Positions 9,477-18,001 of a stretch of DNA of 64,000 bases are shown here, piece after piece. A model generated the notes under the pieces. That model ran no database searches, had not been told where the DNA came from, and worked only from the letters and a program-made list of their open reading frames with translations. The DNA lies in the NCBI RefSeq assembly GCF_900452515.1, contig NZ_UGNW01000001.1, positions 372,001-436,000 on the forward strand. The letters are read 5' to 3'. Source of the DNA: Legionella birminghamensis. Its GTDB lineage: Bacteria > Pseudomonadota > Gammaproteobacteria > Legionellales > Legionellaceae. Positions within the stretch are counted from its first letter, which is position 1. Each line of letters starts with the position of its first letter. A program made the translations under genes and the position numbers.

Positions 9477-10169
9477 CTAAATGCCCAAAGTCTCTTTAAC
9501 AAACGGGATAGTAATTTTCCTTTGGGCGGCGAGAGAGGCTTCGTCTAGCTGCTCAAGGATTTGCAGTAGGTCATGCAAATTTCGGGTGCACCGTTTGATT
9601 AAATACAATGCAACACTGTCTTTCAATTGGAACCCTCGTTTCTCTGCAGCTTGTTGCACTACCTTAATTTTAGAATCATCGTTAAGTGCTTCCAAATGAT
9701 AAGTGAGTCCCCAAGCCAGGCGTGAGCGCAGATCAGGCAAGCTAATAGCGGAAGCAGCTGGAGAGGTGGTGCTGGAAATGAGCAGGTGGGCGTCATTGTC
9801 ACGAATTTTGTTAAATAAGTGAAAAATTGCCTCCTCCCATACACTGTCCCCTGCAATTTCATTAATGTCGTCGATTGCAATGAGCTGTTGTTGTTCCATT
9901 CCCTCCAGACAGGCCGGCCCCCATGTTTTTAACAGGCTTAATGGAAGGTAAGCTGATTGAAGATTCTGGCTGTTTGCCATTTGACAGCAAGCCTGTAGCA
10001 AATGGGATTTTCCACTGCCGGATTCTCCCCAGATGAAAAGATAGGGCTCTGTCTTATTATCAAAAAGGCTGTGAATTTGTTGGGCCAGCAGGGCATTACT
10101 TCCCCAACAAAAGTCAGAAAGCCTGGCGTCATAATTCTGTTGAATTTCTAAAACTAACTGACGGGTCAT
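9477..10169 (-). CDS. hda: DnaA regulatory inactivator Hda
   Basis: DnaA-family AAA+ protein of 230 residues that, bound to the DNA polymerase clamp, promotes ATP hydrolysis by DnaA after initiation. The N terminus carries a clamp-binding-like QLVLEI (residues 4-9). Walker A is GESGSGKS (48-55), followed by the Walker B-like segment LIAIDDINE. The protein ends in a small helical AAA+ lid (LYLIKRCTRNLHDLLQILEQLD). The length fits Hda and is half that of DnaA, and the DnaA DNA-binding domain IV is absent. Its ATG overlaps the stop of the upstream phosphatidyltransferase gene by four bases (ATGA), so the two are translationally coupled. Confidence 0.9.
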   Translation of the reverse strand: MTRQLVLEIQQNYDARLSDFCWGSNALLAQQIHSLFDNKTEPYLFIWGESGSGKSHLLQACCQMANSQNLQSAYLPLSLLKTWGPACLEGMEQQQLIAIDDINEIAGDSVWEEAIFHLFNKIRDNDAHLLISSTTSPAASAISLPDLRSRLAWGLTYHLEALNDDSKIKVVQQAAEKRGFQLKDSVALYLIKRCTRNLHDLLQILEQLDEASLAAQRKITIPFVKETLGI

Positions 10170-10735
10170 TGGCTGGTTTGACTAACTGAAAGGGCTTTCC
10201 GTCCCCAAGTCCACACATAATCAATATATGTTGCCGTAGTGGTGGCGGCGGTAAGAATAATTAAACTAAAAAGAACATAGCTTGAAAATTCGGAAAAGGC
10301 CAGTTGAAAAAGGCAAAGCGTAACCAGGAGCAATTGCAGGCCTGTATTGAATTTACTAAGACGAGTCGGTTCAAAATTAATGGGCTGGCGGATAAACACA
10401 TACCAGGCCAAAACGCCAAAGGAAATTGTCAAATCTCTTAGAAAAACAAGAATAACCAGCCACCAGGGTAAAATTTCAAGTAAAGCCAGCGAAATAAAAC
10501 TGGATGCAATCAGCAATTTATCGGCCAGAGGATCAATAAAAGAACCAAATGGGCTTGACCAGTTATAATGACGCGCAAGCCATCCATCCAGCCCATCGGT
10601 AAAACCGGCCAGCATGAAAATATAAAAGGCTTCCACGTACTCGCTTGCATATAAATGCCACAGAAAAGGCACAATTAGCAGCAAACGGCCTATGGTTAGC
10701 ACGTTGGGTATATGTCTCAGAATGGAATGTGACAC
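10166..10735 (-). CDS. CDP-alcohol phosphatidyltransferase (phosphatidylglycerophosphate synthase-like)
   Basis: Integral membrane enzyme of 189 residues that moves a phosphatidyl group from CDP-diacylglycerol to an alcohol, probably glycerol-3-phosphate, on the pathway to phosphatidylglycerol and cardiolipin. The family signature is complete: D50-G51, A54-R55, G64, D68 and D72 in the segment DGWLARHYNWSSPFGSFIDP followed by LAD. About five to six transmembrane helices surround it. Length and the early ...ITIGRLLLI-like start (NVLTIGRLLLIVPF) favour a PgsA-type enzyme, but the alcohol acceptor cannot be fixed from sequence alone. It is first in a two-gene unit with hda, a combination I know from other gammaproteobacteria. 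Confidence 0.85.
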   Translation of the reverse strand: MSHSILRHIPNVLTIGRLLLIVPFLWHLYASEYVEAFYIFMLAGFTDGLDGWLARHYNWSSPFGSFIDPLADKLLIASSFISLALLEILPWWLVILVFLRDLTISFGVLAWYVFIRQPINFEPTRLSKFNTGLQLLLVTLCLFQLAFSEFSSYVLFSLIILTAATTTATYIDYVWTWGRKALSVSQTSQ

Positions 10736-10852
10736 GCTATTTCAAAATGCTCCTGTATAAATTGGACGCTCAGCGATTTAAATAAGTTTATACAATACCA
10801 TTGCTGCTGTCACCTATTCCCCGGGGTGCAAGAAAATGCAATGGCTTGTGGT

Positions 10853-12433
10853 TTATCCCAGCAAGGGATTCGCTATTGGATAATATGTACTTTCATTGAC
10901 AGGCCTTGGCTGTAATCTTAAGCTTAATCGTTTCCTGACAAACCAGTTATCGGCAAACAAATAGTCTCGAATTTGCACAGCTCTGCAGCTATTTTCACTG
11001 AGGTGGGCTAGCAGCGTTTCTTTGATGATTTTCCAGAGAAGAGAAGGCTTAAGTTGAAAATCCCGGCATAAGGCCTGGAGTAAAGGCTGCAAGTGCCCCA
11101 GTAAAATCGTATTAATAAAGCCGGGCATGACCTCTGTGATGAGCCTCGCATCGAGACACTGCGTTTTTTTTAAAATAATTCCTTTAGGAAGACTTTTATC
11201 AATAATAAGCAGAACATCGCCCGAAGAAAACATCAGGCTCACATTCTCCTTCAGCAATAAATTCAGGAAGCTTGCCAAAAACTGCTGGGCGTATTGTGCA
11301 AAAAAGCGGAGCGGTGAAATGGCGCTGAGATGAACCATCTCTGTAATCAGTACCAGACCACTTGTAGGGCAAGGCTTAATTAATGCGTCAAAAGGAACGG
11401 CCACCTGATCATTTTTCAAAAAAAACAAAGGATTTTCTATTAATGAAGGTTCGAAGGAGCAAACCGGCGCTGTGTCCTGGTTCAATGATCTCACAACAAA
11501 TAATCCATGTTCAAATTGATTTGCCTGCTCGAGTAACGTCTGTAAATTACCGGAGCCGGTTTGTCCGGATACAAACTGGCTGGCCAATGGCAGTTCCAGT
11601 TGTGCTTTGCTCTGTTTCGCAGGAATTAGCCAGGAAGGTGACATTGCCGGTTTGACCAATTGGTGATGGGGAACAAGCAGTAACGATTTCTGATCGATCA
11701 ATTGGCTGTATTCAGTCTGAATAGCATTTCGCCATTGCCAGGGATGGACAGGAAGGGGGGTAAAATGGTCGGGGTTGTGCTGCATCCTGGCTATTTTTTC
11801 TTGCCAGGTTTTGTATTCAACAGGAAAACAACGCTGTATTTCCTGTGAAAACGCTGAAGCGGTGACGCTCTGCTTACGCAAAGCACACCAATGAAGGCTT
11901 GGCTGCGCATTGAATTGTGGTGCATACTGGAGAACTTCACGCGGTTTAAATGCGGAGGGGATGAAATGCTGAGACTCCAGGAATTCATAGGGGGAAGCCC
12001 ATTGCTCGAGAAACACCAAGAGATTGTGCGGGTCATGTTTTATCAATAGCCGGGACCAAAAGCTTGTGGCATTCCCCATTTCACGGGCCAGCTCCTGATT
12101 CCAGCGTTGCTGGTAAAGTAGTATCATTGCTTGATGGGCAATGAAATTGTCGACATAGAGAAACAGTCGTTCCCATTGAAAAAAAGCGCTTTGAGCACTT
12201 TGCCGATAGAGGCGTTCTTTAAGTTGTGCAACAAAATCACGTGCTTCATGGCTGATAATTCCTGCTCCAAGATTTTCAGCTGTTGCCATTTGCTGCAACT
12301 GGCTGAGACAGGCACTTTGCGAGTGGATTATCGCCGTTTCAGTCTGCTGGTGGGAGCAGGCAATTCCAATTTCGAATAGAAGAAAGCGCAACTGATGGGT
12401 TAATCCATGGTAATCACCGTAAGCTAAAGCCAT
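10853..12433 (-). CDS. frgA: IucA/IucC-family NRPS-independent siderophore synthetase (FrgA-like)
   Basis: ATP-dependent synthetase that joins a polycarboxylic acid to an amine or alcohol during siderophore assembly. The 526-residue product has the IucA/IucC core motif around PLPVHPWQWRNAI and a C-terminal FhuF-like region. The open frame extends back to 12505, but that stretch contains the promoter and the Fur box. The start at 12433 is preferred because it lies after them and has AGAGAGAG just upstream. In L. pneumophila the Fur-regulated gene frgA encodes an IucA/IucC homologue needed for full intracellular growth, and I recall it lying near ftsH, so FrgA is the likely identity. LbtA is the alternative family member. 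No efflux or second synthetase gene is adjacent, so the product may depend on genes elsewhere. Confidence 0.8.
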   Translation of the reverse strand: MALAYGDYHGLTHQLRFLLFEIGIACSHQQTETAIIHSQSACLSQLQQMATAENLGAGIISHEARDFVAQLKERLYRQSAQSAFFQWERLFLYVDNFIAHQAMILLYQQRWNQELAREMGNATSFWSRLLIKHDPHNLLVFLEQWASPYEFLESQHFIPSAFKPREVLQYAPQFNAQPSLHWCALRKQSVTASAFSQEIQRCFPVEYKTWQEKIARMQHNPDHFTPLPVHPWQWRNAIQTEYSQLIDQKSLLLVPHHQLVKPAMSPSWLIPAKQSKAQLELPLASQFVSGQTGSGNLQTLLEQANQFEHGLFVVRSLNQDTAPVCSFEPSLIENPLFFLKNDQVAVPFDALIKPCPTSGLVLITEMVHLSAISPLRFFAQYAQQFLASFLNLLLKENVSLMFSSGDVLLIIDKSLPKGIILKKTQCLDARLITEVMPGFINTILLGHLQPLLQALCRDFQLKPSLLWKIIKETLLAHLSENSCRAVQIRDYLFADNWFVRKRLSLRLQPRPVNESTYYPIANPLLG

Positions 12434-12463
12434 GACTCTCTCTTGCAGGTTAATGTCTGATAA

Positions 12464-12492
12464 ATATAAATGATAATCATTCGCATTTGCAA
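12464..12492 (-). promoter_or_regulatory. Fur-controlled promoter of the siderophore synthetase gene
   Basis: On the minus strand TTGCAA (12492-12487) and TTATAT (12469-12464) are spaced by 17 bases. A Fur-box-like sequence at 12466-12484 matches 14 of 19 positions of the GATAATGATAATCATTATC consensus and covers the spacer and the -10. Iron-loaded Fur bound here would exclude RNA polymerase, giving induction under iron starvation. Confidence 0.8.
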
Positions 12493-12510
12493 GCTGCAGG
12501 CACAACTATT

Positions 12511-12546
12511 TGTATCCCGGACTCGCTACGCTACATCCAGGCTACA
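12511..12546. repeat. Imperfect palindrome of REP-like type upstream of the Fur promoter
   Basis: TGTATCCCGGA and TCCAGGCTACA form an imperfect inverted repeat around CTCGCTACGCTACA. Its content (CCCGGA, CGCTACGCTACA, TCC) resembles dispersed palindromes found between genes in Legionella and relatives. It lies between the synthetase promoter and the end of yhbY. No coding or terminator role is evident. Confidence 0.4.
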
Positions 12547-12587
12547 GACTTGGGAGAAGTATGATAAATGAGAGGGAGGGTATGGGG

Positions 12588-12854
12588 TTATTCTTCGTTC
12601 TTGCGGTATAGTACTGCCATGTTGCCAATGAGCTGAACCAGTTCAGCATGAAGGCTTTCACAAAGTTCTGAAAACATGGGTTGTCTGTCTTCTTTTTCAA
12701 CGCCATAAATTTTGACCTTGATAAGTTCATGAGCCGTCAGTGCAATATTTGTTTCATCAATGACTGCTTGCGTTAAACCTTTCGCCCCAATTTGAATCAC
12801 CGGCTTCAAATGATGTGCTTTTGCCTTTAATGATTGCCTGAATGCAGTGTCCAT
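12588..12854 (-). CDS. yhbY: YhbY-type RNA-binding protein (CRM domain)
   Basis: An 88-residue single CRM (CRS1-YhbY) domain protein associated with large ribosomal subunit precursors. The conserved loop GAKGLTQ (about 23-29) and the preceding helix KAKAHHLKPVIQIG match the family, as does the C-terminal strand GNMAVLYRKN. The length is close to the E. coli protein (97 residues). It diverges from rlmE with about 100 bases between, the usual arrangement in gammaproteobacteria, so both rRNA-related genes probably share a divergent promoter region. Confidence 0.92.
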   Translation of the reverse strand: MDTAFRQSLKAKAHHLKPVIQIGAKGLTQAVIDETNIALTAHELIKVKIYGVEKEDRQPMFSELCESLHAELVQLIGNMAVLYRKNEE

Positions 12855-12957
12855 TTGTGGTCCTGATTAAAAAAAATCCAGATTATTGCACGTTTCGCTG
12901 GGAAAAGGTAGGAATTTTGAGTATTATGAAGCATTCTATGTTGAAATTATAAGTTTT

Positions 12958-13578
12958 ATGCCGCGTTCCAAAAGTAGTAAGCGTTGGTTACAAGAGCATT
13001 TTGATGACTTTTATGTCAAAAAAGCGCAGGCGGAAGGTTATCGTAGCCGCGCCGTTTATAAACTGAAAGAAGTCGATGAGCGTGAGCATTTATTGCGGCC
13101 GGGCATGACCGTCGTTGATCTTGGCGCAGCCCCTGGCGGTTGGACGCAATATATTAGTGAAAAACTAAATGGCAAAGGGAATATCATTGCACTGGATATA
13201 TTACCCATGGATCATCTTGCAGATGTTACTTTTATCCAGGGTGATTTTCGCGAGGATGAGGTCTTGCAGCAATTGCTTGCCCTAATACCTGCACGCAGTG
13301 TGGACTTGCTTTTATCGGATATGGCCCCAAATATGAGTGGGAGCTATGCAATTGACATTCCCAAAGCCATGTATCTGGCTGAACTGGCATTCGATTTTGG
13401 CGATAAAATGCTAAAACCTGGCGGCTCAATGCTTATGAAAGTGTTTCATGGGGAAGGCTTTGATGAACTGGTGAAGCTGATAAGAAAAAAATTTGGAAAG
13501 GTTGTTATCCGGAAACCGGCTGCGTCGCGTTCACGATCTCGTGAAACCTATTTGCTGGCTAAGGACTATAATTTATAG
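12958..13578 (+). CDS. rlmE: 23S rRNA (uridine-2'-O-)methyltransferase RlmE
   Basis: SAM-dependent methyltransferase (also FtsJ/RrmJ) that 2'-O-methylates U2552 in the A-loop of 23S rRNA on the 50S subunit. The ATG at 12958 gives [10 protein letters not shown] and a 206-residue protein, matching the family length; the frame opens upstream to 12886 but that extension has no family counterpart. SAM motif I is [11 protein letters not shown] (52-62). The catalytic tetrad is visible as K35, D121, K161 and E196, offset by three from the E. coli K38-D124-K164-E199. It is followed after 143 bases by ftsH, as in E. coli, where both belong to the heat-shock response. Confidence 0.94.
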   Translation: MPRSKSSKRWLQEHFDDFYVKKAQAEGYRSRAVYKLKEVDEREHLLRPGMTVVDLGAAPGGWTQYISEKLNGKGNIIALDILPMDHLADVTFIQGDFREDEVLQQLLALIPARSVDLLLSDMAPNMSGSYAIDIPKAMYLAELAFDFGDKMLKPGGSMLMKVFHGEGFDELVKLIRKKFGKVVIRKPAASRSRSRETYLLAKDYNL

Positions 13579-13721
13579 TAAGTTAATTCGTTCTGACGTC
13601 GTAGAATAGTTTTTTGCACGTTAGGAAGACAGGCAGATGCTTTTAAAGACATTTTTAGCATAATGCCGCCGTCTTAACTGGACAAAAGAGCTAAAGATAC
13701 GCCCTTGAAGAGGTAAATGCT

Positions 13722-15635
13722 TTGAACGACATGGTAAAAAATTTATTTCTGTGGCTTGTAATCGCCATTGTACTGGTTTCTGTATTCAGTAATTTTGGCC
13801 CTCGGCATGCTGCAGCTGAAAAAATCTCCTACAGCCAGTTTCTAACCGAAATTGATCAAGGCGCTGTAAACGCCGTTACAATCGAAGATAATAAAATTAT
13901 TAAAGGGGTTACTAAAAATAACCGCCGCTTTGTTACATACATGCCCATGCAGGATAATGCTTTACTAGGGCAATTGCTAAAGAACAAAGTCGATGTAAGC
14001 GGCCAGGAAAAACAACAGGAAAGCTTCCTCCTGCATATCTTTATTAACTGGTTTCCCATGCTATTGCTCATCGGTGTATGGATATTCTTTATGCGCCAGA
14101 TGCAGGGCGGCGGCGGGCGCGGTGCTATGTCGTTTGGCCGTTCACGTGCGCGTCTCCTGGGCGAAGATCAAGTCAAAGTCACTTTTGCCGATGTTGCGGG
14201 TGTGGATGAAGCGAAAGAAGAGGTCAAAGAACTGGTTGATTTCCTTCGTGATCCAAGCAAGTTCCAGAATCTGGGTGGCCGCATTCCCCGTGGTGTGTTG
14301 CTGGTTGGCCCCCCGGGAACTGGTAAAACACTACTGGCAAAAGCAGTGGCCGGAGAAGCCAAAGTTCCCTTTTTTACCATTTCCGGTTCGGATTTCGTTG
14401 AAATGTTTGTCGGGGTGGGCGCTTCCCGTGTCAGAGATATGTTTGAGCAGGCTAAAAAGCATGCGCCCTGCATCATCTTTATTGATGAAATTGATGCGGT
14501 AGGAAGACATCGAGGTGCTGGCCTAGGCGGCGGCCATGATGAGCGGGAACAGACATTGAACCAGCTTCTGGTTGAAATGGATGGATTCGAAGGCAATGAA
14601 GGTGTAATTATTGTATCGGCTACAAATCGGCCCGATGTACTGGATCCGGCCTTGCTGAGACCAGGCCGATTTGATCGTCAGGTGGTAGTTCCTTTGCCAG
14701 ATATTCGTGGCCGAGAACAAATTCTGAAAGTGCATTTACAGAAAGTGCCAATTGATAAAAGTGTCGATATTCTCCCTATTGCGAGAGGAACACCGGGATT
14801 TTCAGGTGCAGATCTTGCCAATCTGGTGAATGAGGCCGCTTTGTTTGCTGCGCGGGCCAATAAGCGAAAAGTAGGTATTTTAGAGCTTGATAAAGCCAAA
14901 GATAAAATCATGATGGGTGCGGAGCGTCGTTCAATGGTCATGGACGACAATGAGAAGAAATTAACAGCTTATCACGAAGCAGGTCATGCTATTGTGGGAC
15001 TAATGGTTCCAGAGCATGATCCCGTTTATAAAGTTACAATCATTCCTCGAGGAAGGGCCCTTGGAGTAACCATGTTTCTTCCTGAGCAGGATCGTTACAG
15101 CCACAGCAAACGCCGTCTGGAGAGCCAGCTTTCAAGCTTATTTGGCGGACGAATTGCAGAGGAATTGATTTTTGGAGCGGACAGCGTGACCACTGGTGCT
15201 TCAAACGATATTATGCGGGCTACCGAGATTAGCCGAAAAATGGTTACCAGCTGGGGACTCTCTGCAATGGGACCGCTGACCTTTGGTGAAGAAGAAGGTG
15301 AAGTCTTTTTGGGACGTAGTATGTCTCAACGCAAGGAAATGTCGGATAGTACAGCTTATCAGATTGACGAGGAAGTGCGTCAGATCATTGATAGAAATTA
15401 TCAGCGCGCGAAAGAAATTCTGTCTACCAATCTGGATAAATTGCATGTAATGGCGCAGGCATTAATTAAATACGAAACAATTGATTCCAATCAAATTGCA
15501 GAAATCATGGCAGGCCATGAACCATCACCCCCAGAGGATTGGACAGGACAAAAGCCCGATCCGAATGCTTCACCGTCTTTGGATAACCAGAAAATTAATG
15601 GCAAGCAGGTGGATCATCCGGCAGAGGGCCACTAG
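13722..15635 (+). CDS. ftsH: ATP-dependent zinc metalloprotease FtsH
   Basis: Membrane-bound AAA+ protease that degrades misfolded membrane proteins and regulatory proteins. The 637 residues show two transmembrane helices (about 5-23 and 98-118) around a periplasmic domain, Walker A GPPGTGKT (196-203), Walker B with D255-E256, the second region of homology ending in RPGRFDR, and zinc site HEAGH (418-422). The start is a TTG at 13722: AAGAGG lies 7-8 bases ahead of it, whereas the next ATG (13731) is too far from that site, and the resulting N terminus [11 protein letters not shown] matches the family. A hairpin of 7 bp (15649-15655 with 15670-15676) follows the gene before folP. Confidence 0.96.
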   Translation: MNDMVKNLFLWLVIAIVLVSVFSNFGPRHAAAEKISYSQFLTEIDQGAVNAVTIEDNKIIKGVTKNNRRFVTYMPMQDNALLGQLLKNKVDVSGQEKQQESFLLHIFINWFPMLLLIGVWIFFMRQMQGGGGRGAMSFGRSRARLLGEDQVKVTFADVAGVDEAKEEVKELVDFLRDPSKFQNLGGRIPRGVLLVGPPGTGKTLLAKAVAGEAKVPFFTISGSDFVEMFVGVGASRVRDMFEQAKKHAPCIIFIDEIDAVGRHRGAGLGGGHDEREQTLNQLLVEMDGFEGNEGVIIVSATNRPDVLDPALLRPGRFDRQVVVPLPDIRGREQILKVHLQKVPIDKSVDILPIARGTPGFSGADLANLVNEAALFAARANKRKVGILELDKAKDKIMMGAERRSMVMDDNEKKLTAYHEAGHAIVGLMVPEHDPVYKVTIIPRGRALGVTMFLPEQDRYSHSKRRLESQLSSLFGGRIAEELIFGADSVTTGASNDIMRATEISRKMVTSWGLSAMGPLTFGEEEGEVFLGRSMSQRKEMSDSTAYQIDEEVRQIIDRNYQRAKEILSTNLDKLHVMAQALIKYETIDSNQIAEIMAGHEPSPPEDWTGQKPDPNASPSLDNQKINGKQVDHPAEGH

Positions 15636-15727
15636 CAACACTCTACAGGCTTCCAGCGATTAGAATCATTGGAAGCTTTCATGGCTTTATTCTTAGATAT
15701 AGACACTTCAGACATCTCAGGACTAAC

Positions 15728-16606
15728 TTGAACAATCAGCAATTCAAATTCTGGTGTGAAAACTATTTCACATCGGAGAACCGTGTCTCTCAGGCACTTG
15801 TTATGGGCATCGTAAATGTCACTCCGGATTCCTTCTCGGATGGAGGCCAATACAATGAGTTGCCCAAAGCGCTGGCTCATGCACTGCGGCTGGTTGACGA
15901 AGGCGCAGACATTATTGATGTGGGCGGTGAGTCAGTCAGGCCTGGTGCCATGCCGGTCAGCGAGCAAGAGGAACTGGATCGGGTTATACCCTTTATCGAA
16001 AGATTACGACAGGAAAGTGATATTTGTATATCGATTGATACCACTAAACCTGCGGTAATGAAAGAAGCAATCAATGCCGGCGCCGGACTGATTAATGACA
16101 TTTCTGCGCTGCAGGAAGATAAAGCCTTATCAGTTGCCGCATCAACGGATTGTGCGATCTGCCTGATGCATATGCAGGGAACACCCAATACGATGCAGGA
16201 TAATCCGCATTATGGAGACGTAATCGATGAGATTAATGAGTTTCTGAAACAGCGAATTGAGGCATGCGTGGCTGCAGGTATAAAACGCGAAAGGCTAATT
16301 GTTGATCCAGGTTTTGGTTTTGGCAAAAAAGTGGAACATAATTTGCAGCTTACTAATCAGCTAAGCCGTTTTTCAATACACCAAAGGCCTATACTTTTAG
16401 GTGTATCCCGGAAAACAACAATTGGAAAAGTCTTAAATAAGAACATTGACGAAAGGCTTATTGGCGGTTTGGTGTTAACCACCATTGCTATGGAACAGGG
16501 TTTGGGCATCATCCGCACCCATGACGTAGCAGATACAAAGCAGGTGGTAACGATGATGCAGGCAGTCAATAAATCCTGGAGCGATACTAACAAAATGGGG
16601 GCATAA
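15728..16606 (+). CDS. folP: Dihydropteroate synthase
   Basis: Condenses 6-hydroxymethyl-7,8-dihydropterin pyrophosphate with p-aminobenzoate in folate synthesis; the sulfonamide target. Both family signatures are present: [15 protein letters not shown] (26-40) and the [14 protein letters not shown] segment. The later DPGFGFGKK and GVSRKTTIG motifs, which contact pterin and pABA, are intact. The apparent start is TTG at 15728, with TCAGGA a few bases upstream; the length of 292 residues is slightly longer than typical. It sits between ftsH and glmM, as in E. coli, with a single base before the glmM ATG, so folP and glmM are one transcript. Confidence 0.94.
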   Translation: MNNQQFKFWCENYFTSENRVSQALVMGIVNVTPDSFSDGGQYNELPKALAHALRLVDEGADIIDVGGESVRPGAMPVSEQEELDRVIPFIERLRQESDICISIDTTKPAVMKEAINAGAGLINDISALQEDKALSVAASTDCAICLMHMQGTPNTMQDNPHYGDVIDEINEFLKQRIEACVAAGIKRERLIVDPGFGFGKKVEHNLQLTNQLSRFSIHQRPILLGVSRKTTIGKVLNKNIDERLIGGLVLTTIAMEQGLGIIRTHDVADTKQVVTMMQAVNKSWSDTNKMGA

Positions 16607-16607
16607 G

Positions 16608-17957
16608 ATGGATCAACGAAAATATTTTGGAACGGACGGGATCCGTGGACAGGTTGGTTTATCAAATGTAAATCCGGAGTTCGTTCTTAAGCTTGGCTGG
16701 GCGGTAGGCCGCGTATTGGCCAATGGGCATCGTAAGCATGTATTAATAGGAAAAGACACAAGAATTTCCGGGTATATGCTGGAGTCTGCCTTAGAGGCGG
16801 GGCTGGCGGCAGCTGGCGTAGATATAAGCCTGGTGGGCCCCATGCCTACCCCCGCGGTGGCGTATCTGACGCAGACATTACGCGCCAATGCCGGGATTGT
16901 AATTAGCGCTTCACACAATTTATTTGAAGATAATGGCATTAAGTTTTTTGCAGCCGATGGAAGCAAGTTGCCAGATTCAATGGAGCTTGCGATAGAGAGA
17001 GAATTGGAGAAGCCGCTATTGACAGTTAGTTCTGTCAAACTTGGAAAAGCCAAGCGAATCAGTGACGCTCAGGGGCGTTATATTGAATTTTGTAAGGCGA
17101 CGATACCCTCCCTAACCCGACTCTCTGGTTTAAAAATTGTAGTAGATTGCGCTAACGGTGCAACATATTATGTAGCCCCAAATGTGTTTGCGGAGCTGGG
17201 TGCTCATGTCACTTCTATGGGTGATAAACCGGATGGGTTTAACATCAATGAAAACTGCGGCTCGACTGCGCCTGAAGCATTGCGCCAAAAGGTTCTTAAA
17301 ACGGGCGCAGACATTGGTATTGCCTTGGATGGTGACGGCGACCGTCTCATATTGATCGATGCAAAAGGGAATATTGTTAATGGTGACCAGGTATTATATA
17401 TCATTACTAAAGACAGATTTCAGCGCGGTATTCTTCATGGGGGTGTTGTCGGTACTTTGATGAGCAATTATGGTTTGGAAAAAGCAATTGCCAACATGAA
17501 TATTCCCTTCCTCAGAACAAAAGTAGGGGACCGTTATGTTCTGGAAACTCTAAAAGAAAAGGATTGGCGTATCGGCGGTGAGTCTTCAGGCCATATTGTC
17601 TGTCTGGATAAAACGACAACGGGTGATGGAATTATTGCTGCCCTGCAGGTTTTGGCATGTATGGTGAAACAGGAAAAGACGCTTGCCGAGCTGACAGAAG
17701 GCTTGACTTTACTACCACAGACGTTAATTAATATTAAAACCGAGCACGCTGCAAAATTACTCGAAGATCAAAGAGTACAGGCTTCAGTGCGGGCACTGTC
17801 TGAAAAGCTGGGGAATGAAGGACGCGTTTTATTACGCCCATCGGGTACAGAACCTCTGTTACGTGTAATGGTGGAAGGTTTGAATCAGGATGAGGTGATT
17901 GTTCAGGCTGAGCACCTAAGAGACAATATTGTTACCATTGAGCAGACATTGCACTGA
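16608..17957 (+). CDS. glmM: Phosphoglucosamine mutase
   Basis: Interconverts glucosamine-6-phosphate and glucosamine-1-phosphate, feeding UDP-GlcNAc for peptidoglycan and lipopolysaccharide. The phosphorylated active-site loop ISASHN places the catalytic serine at residue 102, as in E. coli. The Mg-binding loop DGDGDR, the sugar-binding GGESSGH and the C-terminal phosphate-binding [12 protein letters not shown] are all present. The 449-residue length is normal. Its ATG begins one base after the folP stop, with the ribosome site inside the end of folP. A 9-bp hairpin follows the stop. Confidence 0.96.
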   Translation: MDQRKYFGTDGIRGQVGLSNVNPEFVLKLGWAVGRVLANGHRKHVLIGKDTRISGYMLESALEAGLAAAGVDISLVGPMPTPAVAYLTQTLRANAGIVISASHNLFEDNGIKFFAADGSKLPDSMELAIERELEKPLLTVSSVKLGKAKRISDAQGRYIEFCKATIPSLTRLSGLKIVVDCANGATYYVAPNVFAELGAHVTSMGDKPDGFNINENCGSTAPEALRQKVLKTGADIGIALDGDGDRLILIDAKGNIVNGDQVLYIITKDRFQRGILHGGVVGTLMSNYGLEKAIANMNIPFLRTKVGDRYVLETLKEKDWRIGGESSGHIVCLDKTTTGDGIIAALQVLACMVKQEKTLAELTEGLTLLPQTLINIKTEHAAKLLEDQRVQASVRALSEKLGNEGRVLLRPSGTEPLLRVMVEGLNQDEVIVQAEHLRDNIVTIEQTLH

Positions 17958-17965
17958 TTGAGATG

Positions 17966-17987
17966 AGCCCGGTGTGGGCACCGGGCT
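17966..17987. terminator. Hairpin between convergent glmM and the coiled-coil gene
   Basis: AGCCCGGTG and CACCGGGCT form a perfect 9-bp stem with a TGGG loop. It lies in the 44 bases between two convergent genes and could terminate both, although neither side has a T-tract, so Rho or pausing may be involved. Confidence 0.6.
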
Positions 17988-18001
17988 GCCTGAATGTCTC
18001 T

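Noticed and set aside
12434-12505. N-terminal extension of the siderophore synthetase to 12505
   Set aside because: The stretch contains the promoter and Fur box, and a good ribosome site precedes the ATG at 12433.
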